This document shows positions 42,806 through 53,600 of a DNA stretch of 64,000 nt, in pieces. The stretch covers positions 248,001 through 312,000 of the forward strand of contig JACPVI010000006.1 in NCBI GenBank assembly GCA_016191815.1. The letters are read 5' to 3'. The notes beneath the pieces were generated by a model. It worked only from the letters and a program-made list of their open reading frames with translations. It searched no databases and was not told the origin of the DNA. Position 1 is the stretch's first letter; each line of letters starts with the position of its first letter. Source of the DNA: Myxococcales bacterium. Lineage in GTDB: Bacteria > Myxococcota > Myxococcia > Myxococcales > Myxococcaceae. Position numbers and translations under genes: made by a program.

Positions 42806-44029
42806 TCAGGCCTGTGCGCCGTCGTCCTTGAGCCCGAGCAGCTTGCGCGCCATCGCCAGCCGCTGGATCTCCCCGGTGCCCTCCACGATGTCGAGCACCT
42901 TCACGTCCCGGTAGAGCTTCTCCAGGAGCCGGTCCGAGCGGGCGCCGGCGGCTCCCAGCACCTCGATGCCCAGCGAGGCCGCCTCCAGCGCCGCCCGCGG
43001 CGCGTAGGCCTTGGCCATCGAGGCCTCCACCGAGTTCGGCTGGCGGAGATCCGCGAGGTACGCCGCCCTCCAGCAGAGCAGCCGCGCGTGCTCCACCAGC
43101 CTCCGGGCGCGGGCCAGCCGGTCGCGCAGCCGAGCCGCGCTGGCGTCGCGCGAGCCGGCGAGGCCTGCCTCCTTGGCCAGCGCCATCGCCTGGTCGAACG
43201 CGGCTTGCCCCAGCCCCACCGCCATCGCTCCCACCAACGGGCGAGTCACGTCGAAGGTCCGCATCGCCGCCTTGAACCCCCCGCGCTCGCGATAGCGCTC
43301 TTCGCCACCGAGCAGGGCCTCGTCGGGGATGCGGACATCGTCCAGCACCAGGCTGGCCAGCTCGGCCGCGGCCAGGCCCATCTTCTTCTCCACCCGCGCC
43401 ACCGAGAATCCGCTCGTTCCGCGCTCCACCACGAAGGCGCGGTGGCCGTCTCGTCCCAGCGCCGGATCCACCGTGGCCCACACCACCACCCATGAGGCGC
43501 GGGCCCCGTTGGAGATGAACATCTTCTCCCCGTTCAGCACCCAGCCTCCCGGCACCCGCCTGGCGTTGGTGCGGATCCGCGCCACATCGGAGCCGGCGCC
43601 GGGCTCGCTCATCGCGAACGCCGCCCAGCGAGGCTCCTTGGCTTCCTCGAAGATGGAGAGGTAGCGCTGCTGCTGCTCGGCGGTGCCCAAAAGCCTGAGC
43701 GGCGCCCCCGCCAGGCCCGGCCCGGGGAGGGTGGTCGCCATCCCGCGGTCCCAGTAGGCCGCCTCCTCGGCCAGCACCACCGTCCGCCGCGCGGCCCGGC
43801 TCGGCCGGCCGTTCTGCGCCCCCCGCTCCTCGGGAGCGTCCGCCACCGCCGCCAGCCCCTTTCCCCCCAGCCCTAACTCCAGGGCCTGGCGGAAGAACGG
43901 ATGATCCGGCGACAGCGGGGCCCCCGCCGCGTCGCACTCCAGCCCCAAGGGCCGCAGGTAGGTGCGGCCCAGCCACCGGGCCATCTCCCGGAGGGTCCGG
44001 GTCTTCTCGTCCAGCGAGAGGTCGATCAC
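42806..44029 (-). CDS. Acyl-CoA dehydrogenase (1)
   Basis: 407 residues from the GTG at 44029 (IDLSLDEKTRTLREMARW, aligning with other family starts); a TTG at 44041 would add four residues. The FAD/substrate motif AFAMSEPGAGSDVARI and the C-terminal GAAGARSDRLLEKLYRDVKVLDIVEGT are intact. The C-terminal Glu follows the short-chain/medium-chain pattern (VEGTGEIQ). It introduces an alpha,beta double bond in an acyl-CoA and passes electrons to ETF. It is first gene of the minus-strand operon. Confidence 0.93.
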   Translation of the reverse strand: MIDLSLDEKTRTLREMARWLGRTYLRPLGLECDAAGAPLSPDHPFFRQALELGLGGKGLAAVADAPEERGAQNGRPSRAARRTVVLAEEAAYWDRGMATTLPGPGLAGAPLRLLGTAEQQQRYLSIFEEAKEPRWAAFAMSEPGAGSDVARIRTNARRVPGGWVLNGEKMFISNGARASWVVVWATVDPALGRDGHRAFVVERGTSGFSVARVEKKMGLAAAELASLVLDDVRIPDEALLGGEERYRERGGFKAAMRTFDVTRPLVGAMAVGLGQAAFDQAMALAKEAGLAGSRDASAARLRDRLARARRLVEHARLLCWRAAYLADLRQPNSVEASMAKAYAPRAALEAASLGIEVLGAAGARSDRLLEKLYRDVKVLDIVEGTGEIQRLAMARKLLGLKDDGAQA

Positions 44030-44041
44030 TGCCGTCGCCAA

Positions 44042-44067
44042 TTAAAGTGTAAAGTGCTACTTTCTAC
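44042..44067. promoter_or_regulatory. AT-rich divergent operator candidate
   Basis: An unusually AT-rich patch in the 110-bp gap between the divergent acyl-CoA operons. It contains the perfect inverted repeat AAAGT-GCT-ACTTT (44051-44063). The position fits a shared operator, but no dedicated regulator gene is adjacent. Confidence 0.45.
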
Positions 44068-44139
44068 TCTTCATTCTTGGCGCGCGGAGGGCTAGGTTGT
44101 CAAGGCCGGAAGCGCCCAGCGAGGGCGAGGAGGATCGCC

Positions 44140-45699
44140 ATGGGCAGGCGTCACCGCTTCCCCACGGACGTCTTGAGCGAGCAGGCCCGCCTCAGGGCCG
44201 ATCAGCCGGCGGTGGTGGTGGCGCGCGCCGAGGAGCCTGCGCGGGTGATGAGCTTCGCCGAGTGGGAGCGGCGCTCGGACCGGCTGGCGGTGGCGCTAAT
44301 CGAGGCGGGGGTGCGGCGGGGCGACCGGGTGGCGATCGCCTTCGAGAACCGCGACGCCGACCTCTACTACGGGGCATATTTCGCCGCCTTGAAGGCAGGC
44401 GCGGTGGCGGTGCCGGTGGGGAGCCGCCTCACCGCCGAGGAAGTGAGGGGCATCCTGCGTCATGCGGAGCCGGCGGCGGTGATCGCCGGCGAGGGGCCGC
44501 GCTTGGCGTTCCGCGGCGCCCGGCCGCGGGTGTTGGGGCCTCCGGAGTGGAGGGCCGCGCTGGAGCGAGAAGTCCGCCCGCCCGAGGTGGAGCGCTCGGA
44601 GGAGGACGTCTGCGACATCCTCTACACCTCCGGCACCACCGGCGCGCCGAAGGGAGTGGCCTCGACGATCTCCAACGTGATGACCATCCGTCCCGGGGCG
44701 CTCCGGGCGTTCGAGGGGAGGGCGATGCTGCACGCCTCGCCTTTGCACACCTTCGCCGCCACCCACGCGATGCAGTACCTGCCGCTCACCGCGGGGATGA
44801 CCGCGGTGGTGATGGACCGGTTCGACGGCCGCCGCTACCTCGAGCTGTGCGAGCGCCACGAGGCGGCGGTGGCCTACGCGGTGCCGGCGATGCTCCGTCT
44901 CGTCCTGGAGGCGTACGACTCCGTGCAGCCCTCCGGGCGGCCGGACACCTCCAAGCTTTCGCTGCTCTTCTACGGGGCCTCGCCGATGCCCGAGGCGACG
45001 CTCCGCCGCCTGCCGGAGCTGGCCCCCAACGCGGTGCTGGTGAATCTCTACGCCCTGACCGAGAGCGGCAGCGCGGCCTGCGCGATGCCTCCGGGCGAGG
45101 CGGCGAAGCGGCCGGGCTCGGTGGGCCTGCCGGTTCCTCCTGCCGAGGTGCGGATCGTCCTCGAGGAGCCAGGGACGAAGCGGGACGCGGCCGTGGGCGA
45201 AGTGGGAGAGGTGTGGCTCAAGGGAGGGGGCGCCCCGCGCTCCTACTTCCGCGACCCCGAGGCCTCCGCGCGCACCTTCGTGGAGGGCGGCTGGGTGAGG
45301 ACCGGCGACCTCGGCCACCTGGACCGGGACGGTTTCCTCTACCTCGACGGCCGCCTGAAGGAGCTGGTCAACCGCGGCGGGATGAAGGTCTCGGTGGACG
45401 AAGTCGACTGCGCCCTCCAGGACCACCCCGCGGTCCGCGAGGCGGCGGTGACCGGGGTTCCGCACCCGGTCCTGGGGGAAGACGTGCGCGCCTTCGTGGT
45501 GCTTCGGGCCGGAGCGAGCGCCGGGGCAGAGGAGCTTCGGACCTACCTCACCGAGCGCCTGGCGGACTACAAAGTGCCCCGCGCCTACGCGTTCGTGGAA
45601 GAGCTGCCGAGGAACGCGATGGGCAAGGTGGTGCGAAGGCAGCTCCACTCGCTTCCGGTGATGCGGATGGAGTGGGCCAACGAGGGAGGACGGAAGTGA
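44140..45699 (+). CDS. AMP-dependent acyl-CoA synthetase/ligase
   Basis: 519 residues. The P-loop YTSGTTGAPKG (~161-171), the A5-like YALTESG, RTGDLGHLD and the C-terminal lysine region (NAMGKVVRRQL) are all present. It activates a carboxylic acid to the acyl-CoA via acyl-AMP. AGGAGG lies seven bases before the ATG. It is translationally coupled to the enoyl-CoA hydratase (GTGA) and diverges from the dehydrogenase operon, so it probably supplies its substrate. Confidence 0.93.
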   Translation: MGRRHRFPTDVLSEQARLRADQPAVVVARAEEPARVMSFAEWERRSDRLAVALIEAGVRRGDRVAIAFENRDADLYYGAYFAALKAGAVAVPVGSRLTAEEVRGILRHAEPAAVIAGEGPRLAFRGARPRVLGPPEWRAALEREVRPPEVERSEEDVCDILYTSGTTGAPKGVASTISNVMTIRPGALRAFEGRAMLHASPLHTFAATHAMQYLPLTAGMTAVVMDRFDGRRYLELCERHEAAVAYAVPAMLRLVLEAYDSVQPSGRPDTSKLSLLFYGASPMPEATLRRLPELAPNAVLVNLYALTESGSAACAMPPGEAAKRPGSVGLPVPPAEVRIVLEEPGTKRDAAVGEVGEVWLKGGGAPRSYFRDPEASARTFVEGGWVRTGDLGHLDRDGFLYLDGRLKELVNRGGMKVSVDEVDCALQDHPAVREAAVTGVPHPVLGEDVRAFVVLRAGASAGAEELRTYLTERLADYKVPRAYAFVEELPRNAMGKVVRRQLHSLPVMRMEWANEGGRK

Positions 45700-46496
45700 G
45701 CGAGCCTGCAGTCGTCCTCGAGGTGAACGGTCACCTCGCCGAGCTTTCCCTGAACCGGCCGGACCGCGGCAACGCGATGAGCCGGGAGCTTTTGAAGGCG
45801 TTTGCCGGCGCGGTGGAATCGGTTCGCGCGGACGCTTCGGTGCGAGCGTTGCTGGTGCGTGGAAACGGCAAGCACTTCTGCACCGGCGCCGACCTGCGCG
45901 ACGGGGTCCCGGCGCTCGCAGCGGAGCTGGGCGGTGGTCAATCGGCGCTCCGGAGAGCCATCCGCGCCCTCTACGAGCCGTTCCTCTCCATCTGGGACCT
46001 GGACATTCCCACCATCGCGGCGGTGCACGGGGCGGCGATCGGCGGAGGGCTCGGGCTCGCGCTCGCCTGCGACATTCGCCTCTGTGCGAGCGACGCGCGG
46101 CTCCAGGCCAACTTCGTCCGGCTAGGCATCCATCCGGGGATGGCGGTGAGCTGGTTCCTCCCTCGGCTTCTCGGCCCCCAAGCCGCGGCGGAGCTGCTGT
46201 TCACCGGCCGGAAGGTGAGCGGGACGGAGGCAGCGGCGCTGGGCCTCGTTTTGCGGGCGGTCCCTCCGGAGTCGCTGCTCGAGGAGGCAAGGGCGATGGC
46301 AAGGACCATCGCCGAGGGTGCACCGGAGGCGCTGCGGCTGACCAAGTCGTCGCTCCGGCGGGCCGCGGGAGGAGACCCTCATTCCTTCGCCGACGCCGAG
46401 GCGCTGGCGCAGGCGCACTGCGGAGGAATGGCCGACGCGGGCGAAGGAGTGGCCGCCTGGATGGAGAAGCGCTCCCCCCACTTCAGCGGGGCCTGA
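45696..46496 (+). CDS. Enoyl-CoA hydratase/isomerase family protein
   Basis: 266 residues from a GTG overlapping the ligase stop. Crotonase-fold motifs are clear: LNRPDRGNAM, the oxyanion-hole segments GKHFCTGADLRD and HGAAIGGGLGLALACDI. The two Glu residues of classical hydratases (the PE and GGTxR regions) are not at their usual places (ANFVRLGIHPGMAVSWFLPRL). Isomerase, hydrolase or another crotonase chemistry is therefore possible. The last 113 bp recur at 55229-55341. Confidence 0.88.
   Translation: MSEPAVVLEVNGHLAELSLNRPDRGNAMSRELLKAFAGAVESVRADASVRALLVRGNGKHFCTGADLRDGVPALAAELGGGQSALRRAIRALYEPFLSIWDLDIPTIAAVHGAAIGGGLGLALACDIRLCASDARLQANFVRLGIHPGMAVSWFLPRLLGPQAAAELLFTGRKVSGTEAAALGLVLRAVPPESLLEEARAMARTIAEGAPEALRLTKSSLRRAAGGDPHSFADAEALAQAHCGGMADAGEGVAAWMEKRSPHFSGA
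46384..46496 (+). repeat. Left copy of a 113-bp direct repeat (3' end of the enoyl-CoA hydratase gene)
   Basis: It aligns without gaps to 55229-55341; I count six mismatches. The copies end at the same stop codon and are 8845 bp apart. Similarity stops abruptly on both sides. Confidence 0.9.
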
Positions 46497-46503
46497 ACAA
46501 GAC

Positions 46504-47643
46504 TCAATTCTTGGCCGAGCGTCGCTTGGAGTTTGCGGAGAGGAGTTGGCCAGTGCCGGCGTCGATGTCGATCCACATGTCGTAGACGCCAAGTTCCTTG
46601 CGCCGCGCCTTCACTTGAAATCGCGCTTGCCAGACGAGCGGGGTCCCCTCGTACTTGACGAATCGGGAGCCCCCGGGCAGTTCGCCATTGTCGATCAAGT
46701 GATCATGCCACTCGTTGCTCCGGCCGGTATATCTGAGTCGAATGGACTCCAATGCCGGATTGTTGAAGTTTGGCTCGCCGAACCGGAGCCGCGATGCAAT
46801 TTCGCCCCCTACTTTGACGACTATCTTGGTAGCCTCTTCTTTCGAAATACGCGACTTCGAAGCCGGCAGGGGCTTGTCCGGATCGTAGTTGATCCAGATG
46901 TGAGTAGGCCCCAGCTTGGCGTCGAAGGTGCATGAAGCTACATGGTCGGCAGTGGTGAAGCCGTTCGCCGTCCGCCAGAATCGAACGTCCCATTGTGGCC
47001 AGCAAGGGCGGGTGCGGTCGCACCGGACCTCGAGCGCAGAGTAGTTGGGCTTGGGTTCGTCATAGAATGGGCCCTCGACTGCCACCAACTCGGTCACGTC
47101 GTTGAGCAACAGAGTCGAGAGATAGCTGCGGCACTGCTGCTCTGCATCACGCTTGGAAAAAACCCTCTCCGGCATTGGCCCTTTCCGGGCGGCAAAGCGG
47201 TCAAATCGAAACAAGAGATAATGCTCCAGTGACTTGTTCACGAAACCAAACGCTCTGAGTGTGCCGGGCGCAAGATATACGGTCTTTGATCCATTGACTA
47301 GGTGAATGTTCCTCGGGCCCGGTCCGGCGTAGCCTTCTGGTGCCAGGTGCCAGAGAAAGACTGGGCTGCGGGGCGACCGGAAGGGCTTTTTCTCGTCCTC
47401 AGGTCTAAAACCTATGGGCTGGGGCGGCAACTGACCCGGCAGGGATCGCAGCGGGGCCAGTGGAGCCTGCGGACTGTAAGGGTCAAAATCTGGGTACGGC
47501 TTGTCGGCTCCAAGCGTGCCGATCAGCGCTTCATAGCGCCGCAGTAGTTGCTCGTGTTCCGCACGGGACAGCGAACATTTCGCCTCGTCCGCGCCCCCGA
47601 TGGACACGCGCATGAGAGCCACTATGACCAAGCGCAAGGCCAA
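46504..47643 (-). CDS. Secreted protein of unknown family, partner of the giant lipoprotein
   Basis: 379 residues from a TTG at 47643 with AGGGG eight bases upstream; an N-terminal hydrophobic stretch (ALRLVIVALMRVSIGGADEA) reads as a signal peptide. The mature protein has several Cys and Trp residues (CDRTRPCWPQWDVRFWR) and beta-rich segments (THIWINYD; VYDMWIDIDAGTGQLLS). I recognise no family. The GC content is visibly lower than in neighbours (29 of 60 bases at 46801-46860). It follows the giant gene by 11 bp and is probably co-transcribed. Confidence 0.75.
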   Translation of the reverse strand: MALRLVIVALMRVSIGGADEAKCSLSRAEHEQLLRRYEALIGTLGADKPYPDFDPYSPQAPLAPLRSLPGQLPPQPIGFRPEDEKKPFRSPRSPVFLWHLAPEGYAGPGPRNIHLVNGSKTVYLAPGTLRAFGFVNKSLEHYLLFRFDRFAARKGPMPERVFSKRDAEQQCRSYLSTLLLNDVTELVAVEGPFYDEPKPNYSALEVRCDRTRPCWPQWDVRFWRTANGFTTADHVASCTFDAKLGPTHIWINYDPDKPLPASKSRISKEEATKIVVKVGGEIASRLRFGEPNFNNPALESIRLRYTGRSNEWHDHLIDNGELPGGSRFVKYEGTPLVWQARFQVKARRKELGVYDMWIDIDAGTGQLLSANSKRRSAKN

Positions 47644-47654
47644 AGCGTCGACCC

Positions 47655-50600
47655 CTAGTTGATCTCGACGACAACGGGGCAGACCATCGCGTTTGCAGCA
47701 CCCGTGCACTTGGTTCCGAATGCTCTAAGCGTGCTGATCGAGCCAAGCTGCAGTTGTGCTTTGACGACGGCGTCCTCTACGGCCGCGCGTCCTTTGAGAG
47801 CTTTGAGGACTTCGCGAACTGTCCTGTAGCCCTCGTCTTGATTGATGTCTACGTCCCAGCCCAGGTACGCTTCGGCTCCGAACTTCGCCGCAAACTGTTC
47901 GGCGGCGCTTCCCTGTTGTCCCGAGCGGCAGCCGTCAATCCACACAAACCTATACTGAAGCCCCCCAGGCAGGTCATCAGGAGTCAATAGCTGATCCTCG
48001 ACCTTCGAGGAGAAGAACGGCGGGTCGACTGCAATCCCGATGAAGACTTCGTCAGGGACTGCGGAGTGCGTGTCGGTGAGCCACAGGCTGGCTTTCGGCG
48101 CAGCGTCCAGCGCGTCCTGCTTGCTCAGCGATCGATCCTTGATGATCTCGTAGCCAAGTCCCGCTCCTGGGCCCACGAGCGGGATGACCAGATTGTAATT
48201 GCCTTCGGCACGCTTCCGCCCGTCGGGGCTCTCGTAGTAGTAGGCGACGAACGCTGTTCGGTCGCGGCGCCGGGTATCGATAGGCTCGCTCGCAACGAAG
48301 GTCACGCTGATTTCCTCTCCGGCGCTCGGGGTAGTCGAGGAGAGTTCGAAAGCGGTGAAACCTGGCGGCGCGGTTCCCCCAGATTCGATCGCCACGAAAG
48401 GAGTGGATCTAAAAGCGCCATCAGGCTGGCGCGTGACAGTGACTGAACTGCTGCGAACAGGATTCTGGCTCGTGAGCGTGACTGAGAAACTTGCCGCCGC
48501 CTGGTCGGGATCAATCGCGCCAGCCACGAAAGTGGATGCGGACGACGGTGACGCGGGCGCCACGTTCAGCGCCGGTAGTCGTGACCCGCTCCTGAACGCC
48601 AGCGAATTGTTGGCAGTCTCAACGGACGCGACCCGCTCGTTGGCCAACGACGCCGAAACCACAGTGATGTCCCAAACCTGCCAATCGCGGGCGAGCGGGT
48701 CGAACCCAGAGGACGACTGGAGGATCGCCGTGACATTGCCCGTTGGGTCCTGGAACCGTCGGCTGTCTGCCGCCGTTTCCGTAACCGTCACGAGAAGGCC
48801 GGTTCCGCTGAGGGGCGGCACGACGATCATGTCAGCGCGGTCTTCGACCAGAGCGGAGAGCGGCTGGCGGAGATAGGCTTGGACTTCCCCGCCCGAGTCG
48901 TGGAAGAAGCTCGAAGCTGCCCGACTCTCGCGCAGATCGAATCGGGACACGGCGAGGTTCAGGCTTGTGCTCTCGGCGAGCACCCCGGACAGCGATTCAC
49001 TCACCGCGGGATCCAGAGTTGGCGCCGCGGGCAGGGTGACGCGCACCGCCGCGCCGGGGCTCTCGAAGACCAGACTCGTGTTGCTCGTCTCGAGCAGGTC
49101 CCCACTGAAGAGACCGTCCGGACCTGCCCCAAGGGTGACAGAGACTCGGTCCGCCGCAGTGGAGCTGAGCGGCCCAGAGAAGGCTAGGTCCAGCGCCGCG
49201 CCGCCTTCGGGAGGCGGGCCCGCCCCGACACCGCTTTGCGGTACGAACACCGATACCGAACCCGCGAGGGAACCCTCGATGCGTGCTGCGCCTACAGGTT
49301 GTACCGCCACCGCACGGGCGCTCGATGAGACCGTGACTTCGCGCAGAACCTGTGCGCTCGTGCCTGTGGTGGCGCGCACATTGTCGTACTTCAGAACCAG
49401 AAGTTTCCCGTCAAAGCGGGTTGCAAGAATGTGCTCGCCATCTGGCGTGAACGCTATTCCCAACACCCCTTGTTGGAGGCCAGGTTTGGGAGTCGATGCA
49501 GAGTACGTGAGCGTGCTGGCTACCAACGGCTCGCTGATCAGACCCACATTCGATGTCAACTGGTCCATCCCGGCAGCCGCGAGGTGCACCGTTGGCGAGA
49601 AGGCGATGTCGCGAGGCGCGTGAATGTCGGTCCCAATCGCTCCGCCAGTCGCGACCTTCGTGTCGATCTTCCGAACGATCGTGCGAGTTATGGAGTCGAC
49701 CACCTCAATCGCACCCGCCACGGCGGGAGCCACCGTTGTCCCCGAGGCAACAAACAACGTGGGGTTCCCACTTCGTTGCCTGGGCGCGATCCGAACTCGT
49801 CTTGCCGTGGCACCGACGGTGAGCAGCGTCGGTGAGCCAGTGGGAAGGAGAGTGTCCGCGTCAAGGAAAGCGAGCTTGCCCTTGCCAAGAACGAACAGGG
49901 TTTGACCGTCGTGGGAGACCTCAACATCGAACAAGGGAGACGCACCCGAAAGAAGCTGGTTCGCCCCGGTCAACTGCACATCCGCGATCTTGGTATGGAA
50001 AGTCGCAGACCCGGGGCTCGCGTCTAGCACCGCCAGATTGTCCCGGCAGGCGACATATACACGGCGGCCGTCCGGGGAAACCCGCAGGGAGGAGGGGCCC
50101 GTCGGCATCGGAATCAGCGGGCCTTGCGTTGGCGCAGCAGCGGGAACTTGACGGAGATCGAGTATCCCGACTTGATTCGTGCCAAGGAGGCTCATGTAGG
50201 CGTAGTCAGCCTGTGGCCTCAGCGCAATGCTTGTTGGCGACGCGGCAAGCGGAATCGGCGCGCCCACCGTTGTCCAAAGATTGGCATCCGGGTTTCGGAT
50301 GTCGATCGGCTGAACAGAGCTCAGCGCCCCGACGTACGCGTACGGGTGGAGGGCTTTCACAACCTGTAAGCCCGAGCTGGTGCCCCCGGAGGTTGCTACG
50401 GTCACGAGGCCCGTCTGGAAACCGCCTGGCACGGTGGCCGTAATGCTGGTGGGCGACGCCGCAGTCACCTGGGCGGCCACGCCTGGGAAGAACTCGACGC
50501 GGCTTTCCCCGATGACGCTGGAGAAGTTCGCTCCGGTCAAGGTCACGCTGTCGCCAACCTGCAATAGGCTTGGGCTGATGCTCGTGAGCGATGGTGCAGG

Positions 50601-53600
50601 CGGCGGGGTGACGATCGCGGTCTTCGCGAGAGCGAAGGGAGTGTCGGCGTTGCTTGCTACGCCGCCGGTCTCGACGCTGATGGCACCCGAGACAGCGCTC
50701 GCGGGAATCGTCGCTCGCAATTCCGTCGCAGAAACCGCCGTTACCGATGTGGAAGCAATCCCGCCGAACTTGACGACGTTGTTGGAGGACACGGGATCGA
50801 AGCGAGCGCCCAATATCGTGACTACAGTTCCGGGCGGCCCGTGGTCAGGGGAGGCGCTGAGCACCGTGGGCGCGTGTTGCACCGCAAAAGCAAGGGGGTT
50901 GCTCACTTGGCCGGTGACGGCATCAGTCAGTTCGACCGGTCCCGACTGGGCGCCGGGCGGCACCTTTACGTCCAGCGAGGTCGGCGCAGCGGCGAGAACT
51001 GTGGCGAGTCGTCCGCTGAACGTCACCAGGCTATCAGCGGCATTCGTGGAGAATCCGGCGCCGGAGATTGTCACAAGGGCGTTCGGAGGCCCATTGTTTG
51101 GTGTCAGGGCGGTAAGCGTGGGTCCTCCCGACGCGGCCAACACGGTGAACGGGAGCGCGTTGCTTGCCTGACCAAGCCGCGTCACCTGAATGCTCGCTGC
51201 GCCGGCCGGCGCGTTGGGGACAGGAGCGACCAGAAAGGTCGGCGAAACTTCCAAAACCGCGGCGGCGGTTCCGGCGATAGTCACGGTGTTTCCAGCTGGT
51301 GCTGCATCAAAACCGAGGCCGGAGATCGTCACGGTGGCCCCCGGAACCCCTTGGTTGGGGCGCACCGACTGGAGGAGCGGCGCTTGGCGCGTGAATGTCG
51401 CCGTGGCTGAGCCGGCGTTACCCTGATTATCCTTGATGGTGGCCTGTAGAGAATGAGCCCCGACCGAAACGTTGGTCAGCTTCCCGATGATCCGACCGGT
51501 AGGCTGATACATGTTCGTGAGTGCGACCGTCGCTCCATCCAACGCCAGGACAAAAGTCGAACTGTCGATCCCGCTGCTTGGACTGGGATCTGCGTACGTC
51601 ACCTCGACACTCACCGTCGAATCAAAGACGATCGAGCTTGAGGCCGGTGCTACAATTACTACCGTGGGAGGCGCGATGTCCTCGGATGGGTCGCACGCAG
51701 TGCCGACGCCATTCCCGTTGAGATCCTGCTGATTCGGGTTCGCAGCGGTCGGGCAGTTGTCGCAGGTGTCACCGACGCCATCGGCATCTCCGTCAACCTG
51801 ACTCGCGTTGGCGACAAGGGGGCAGTTGTCGGCGCCAGTGCATGCCGCGGCTGTCTGTCCAGGATCGCAAATGCCATCGCCATCATCGTCTGAATCGCAG
51901 GCGTCACCCTGGCCATCGGTGTCACTGTCCCTTTGGTCGGCGTTTGCGACCATCGGGCAGTTGTCGGTGGTATCTGGCTCGCCGTCGTTGTCGTCGTCGG
52001 GGTCGCAGGCATCGCCCAGGCCGTCGGCATCGGTGTCATCCTGGTTCGGGTTGGGCGTCGTCGGGCAGTTGTCCGGACCCTTCACGCGGAAGCCATCTCC
52101 GTTCTCCACACCGTCGGTGTCGAGGTGAGTGTCATAGATGAGGCGCACCCTGTGGTTGGCGGCATCGGCCACGAGGAGGTCGCCGTCCTTCGTGAGCGCC
52201 ACTCCCGTCGGGTCGAAGAAGGCGGTGCCGACCGGATGCCGTCCATCGCCGTCATAGGCGCAGGCGTTGGCCCATAGGTTGGGGAAGATGACGATGCGCT
52301 GCCTGTCGCCGCCCAACTCCGTGAGGCAGCCCGTTTGCCCCGAGCGGACGGAAATACGCTGTTGGAGTCGCTCGGTGAAGTAGATGTCGCCGGTCTTGCT
52401 ATTCACCGCCATGCCGGCCAGATCGCCGAACGGAAAATCCAGGCTGAAGGCGGGTCTGGGAATCGGGGGAAGCAAGGTTTCCCTTTCCCCACCCAGCACC
52501 GTCTTCGCCAAACCGCAGGTGCCGTTCGCCGCGGGCCAGACCGTGACCGGAGAAGAACCCGCCGGCGCGAGATTCACGACCTCAAGCGTCTTGCTTTGAT
52601 TGTCGGCTATGTAGAGGAGCTTCGTCGAAGCCCCGCTCTGCAACCCAGCGGGAGAAACGGCGGCCACGAAGGGCCGACGAGTGAGGCCGCCCTGCGGGGT
52701 GGGACAGATGCCCCCGATGCTCGGAGGCATCGGAGGCAGCGGCACTCGGGTGAAAGGCGGCGCAGCCAGCCTCACCCCGGCGCCGCCAGCAGGCACAACG
52801 AAGTACTGGCTGCCGATGACGTACACGTCCCCGGTGTCCGCATCGACCGCGAGGCCCAGCACCTCGCCCAAGTCGGAAGCCGTCGCGGGCGACACCAGGT
52901 TCGACATGGAAGTGACGGCAGTCGTGCCTCCGCCCGCGTAGGGAGAGGCCGTCCCTCCGGAGATTTTCCACACCTGCTTCCCCACCCTGTCTCCCACGAA
53001 CGCCTCTCCGGCCTTGTTGACGCCCAAGCCGATGCCTCGCACGCCGCTTACGCTGCCCTTGAGCACCAGCCTTTGAGTGGCGGCGTCCAGCTTGTAGACG
53101 CTCGTCTTGGTGCCATCGTAGCTGCTCGCGTAGAAGGAGCCGTCGTCGGCCACCGCGGTCCACTCGGGCGTGGGGAGGGCCGTCTTCCACGCCTCCACCG
53201 TCGTGCTGGTGGTGCCGGAGGTGCCGTCTCCCGCCAAAGTCTCCACCCGAACGTCCGATGGCACGGTGGGCTGGAGGCCGTCTTGGTAGATGGAGAAGCT
53301 CGTGACGCGCGCGTGCATGAGGCCGCCGCTCTCGGATGCTCCGGCCACCTCCCCGAAGACGCCCTGGCCAGAGTCGAGCCGGTACATCCGCACCCTCGAA
53401 ATGTCGCCCCAGACTGCCGGAAGCAGCGTCCGGTCGAAGGGCACCGAGATGGTGACTGGCACGGCGAAGCCCGAGGCGTTCGTCTCGAAGGCCACCGCCG
53501 GGCCGAGCGCCACCACTCCGTCTCCGAGCGGAGGCAGCGAGTCCGCCTCAATCAGCCGAATCCAAACCCACACCTGCTGGGAGACGGCGCCCGGCGGCAC

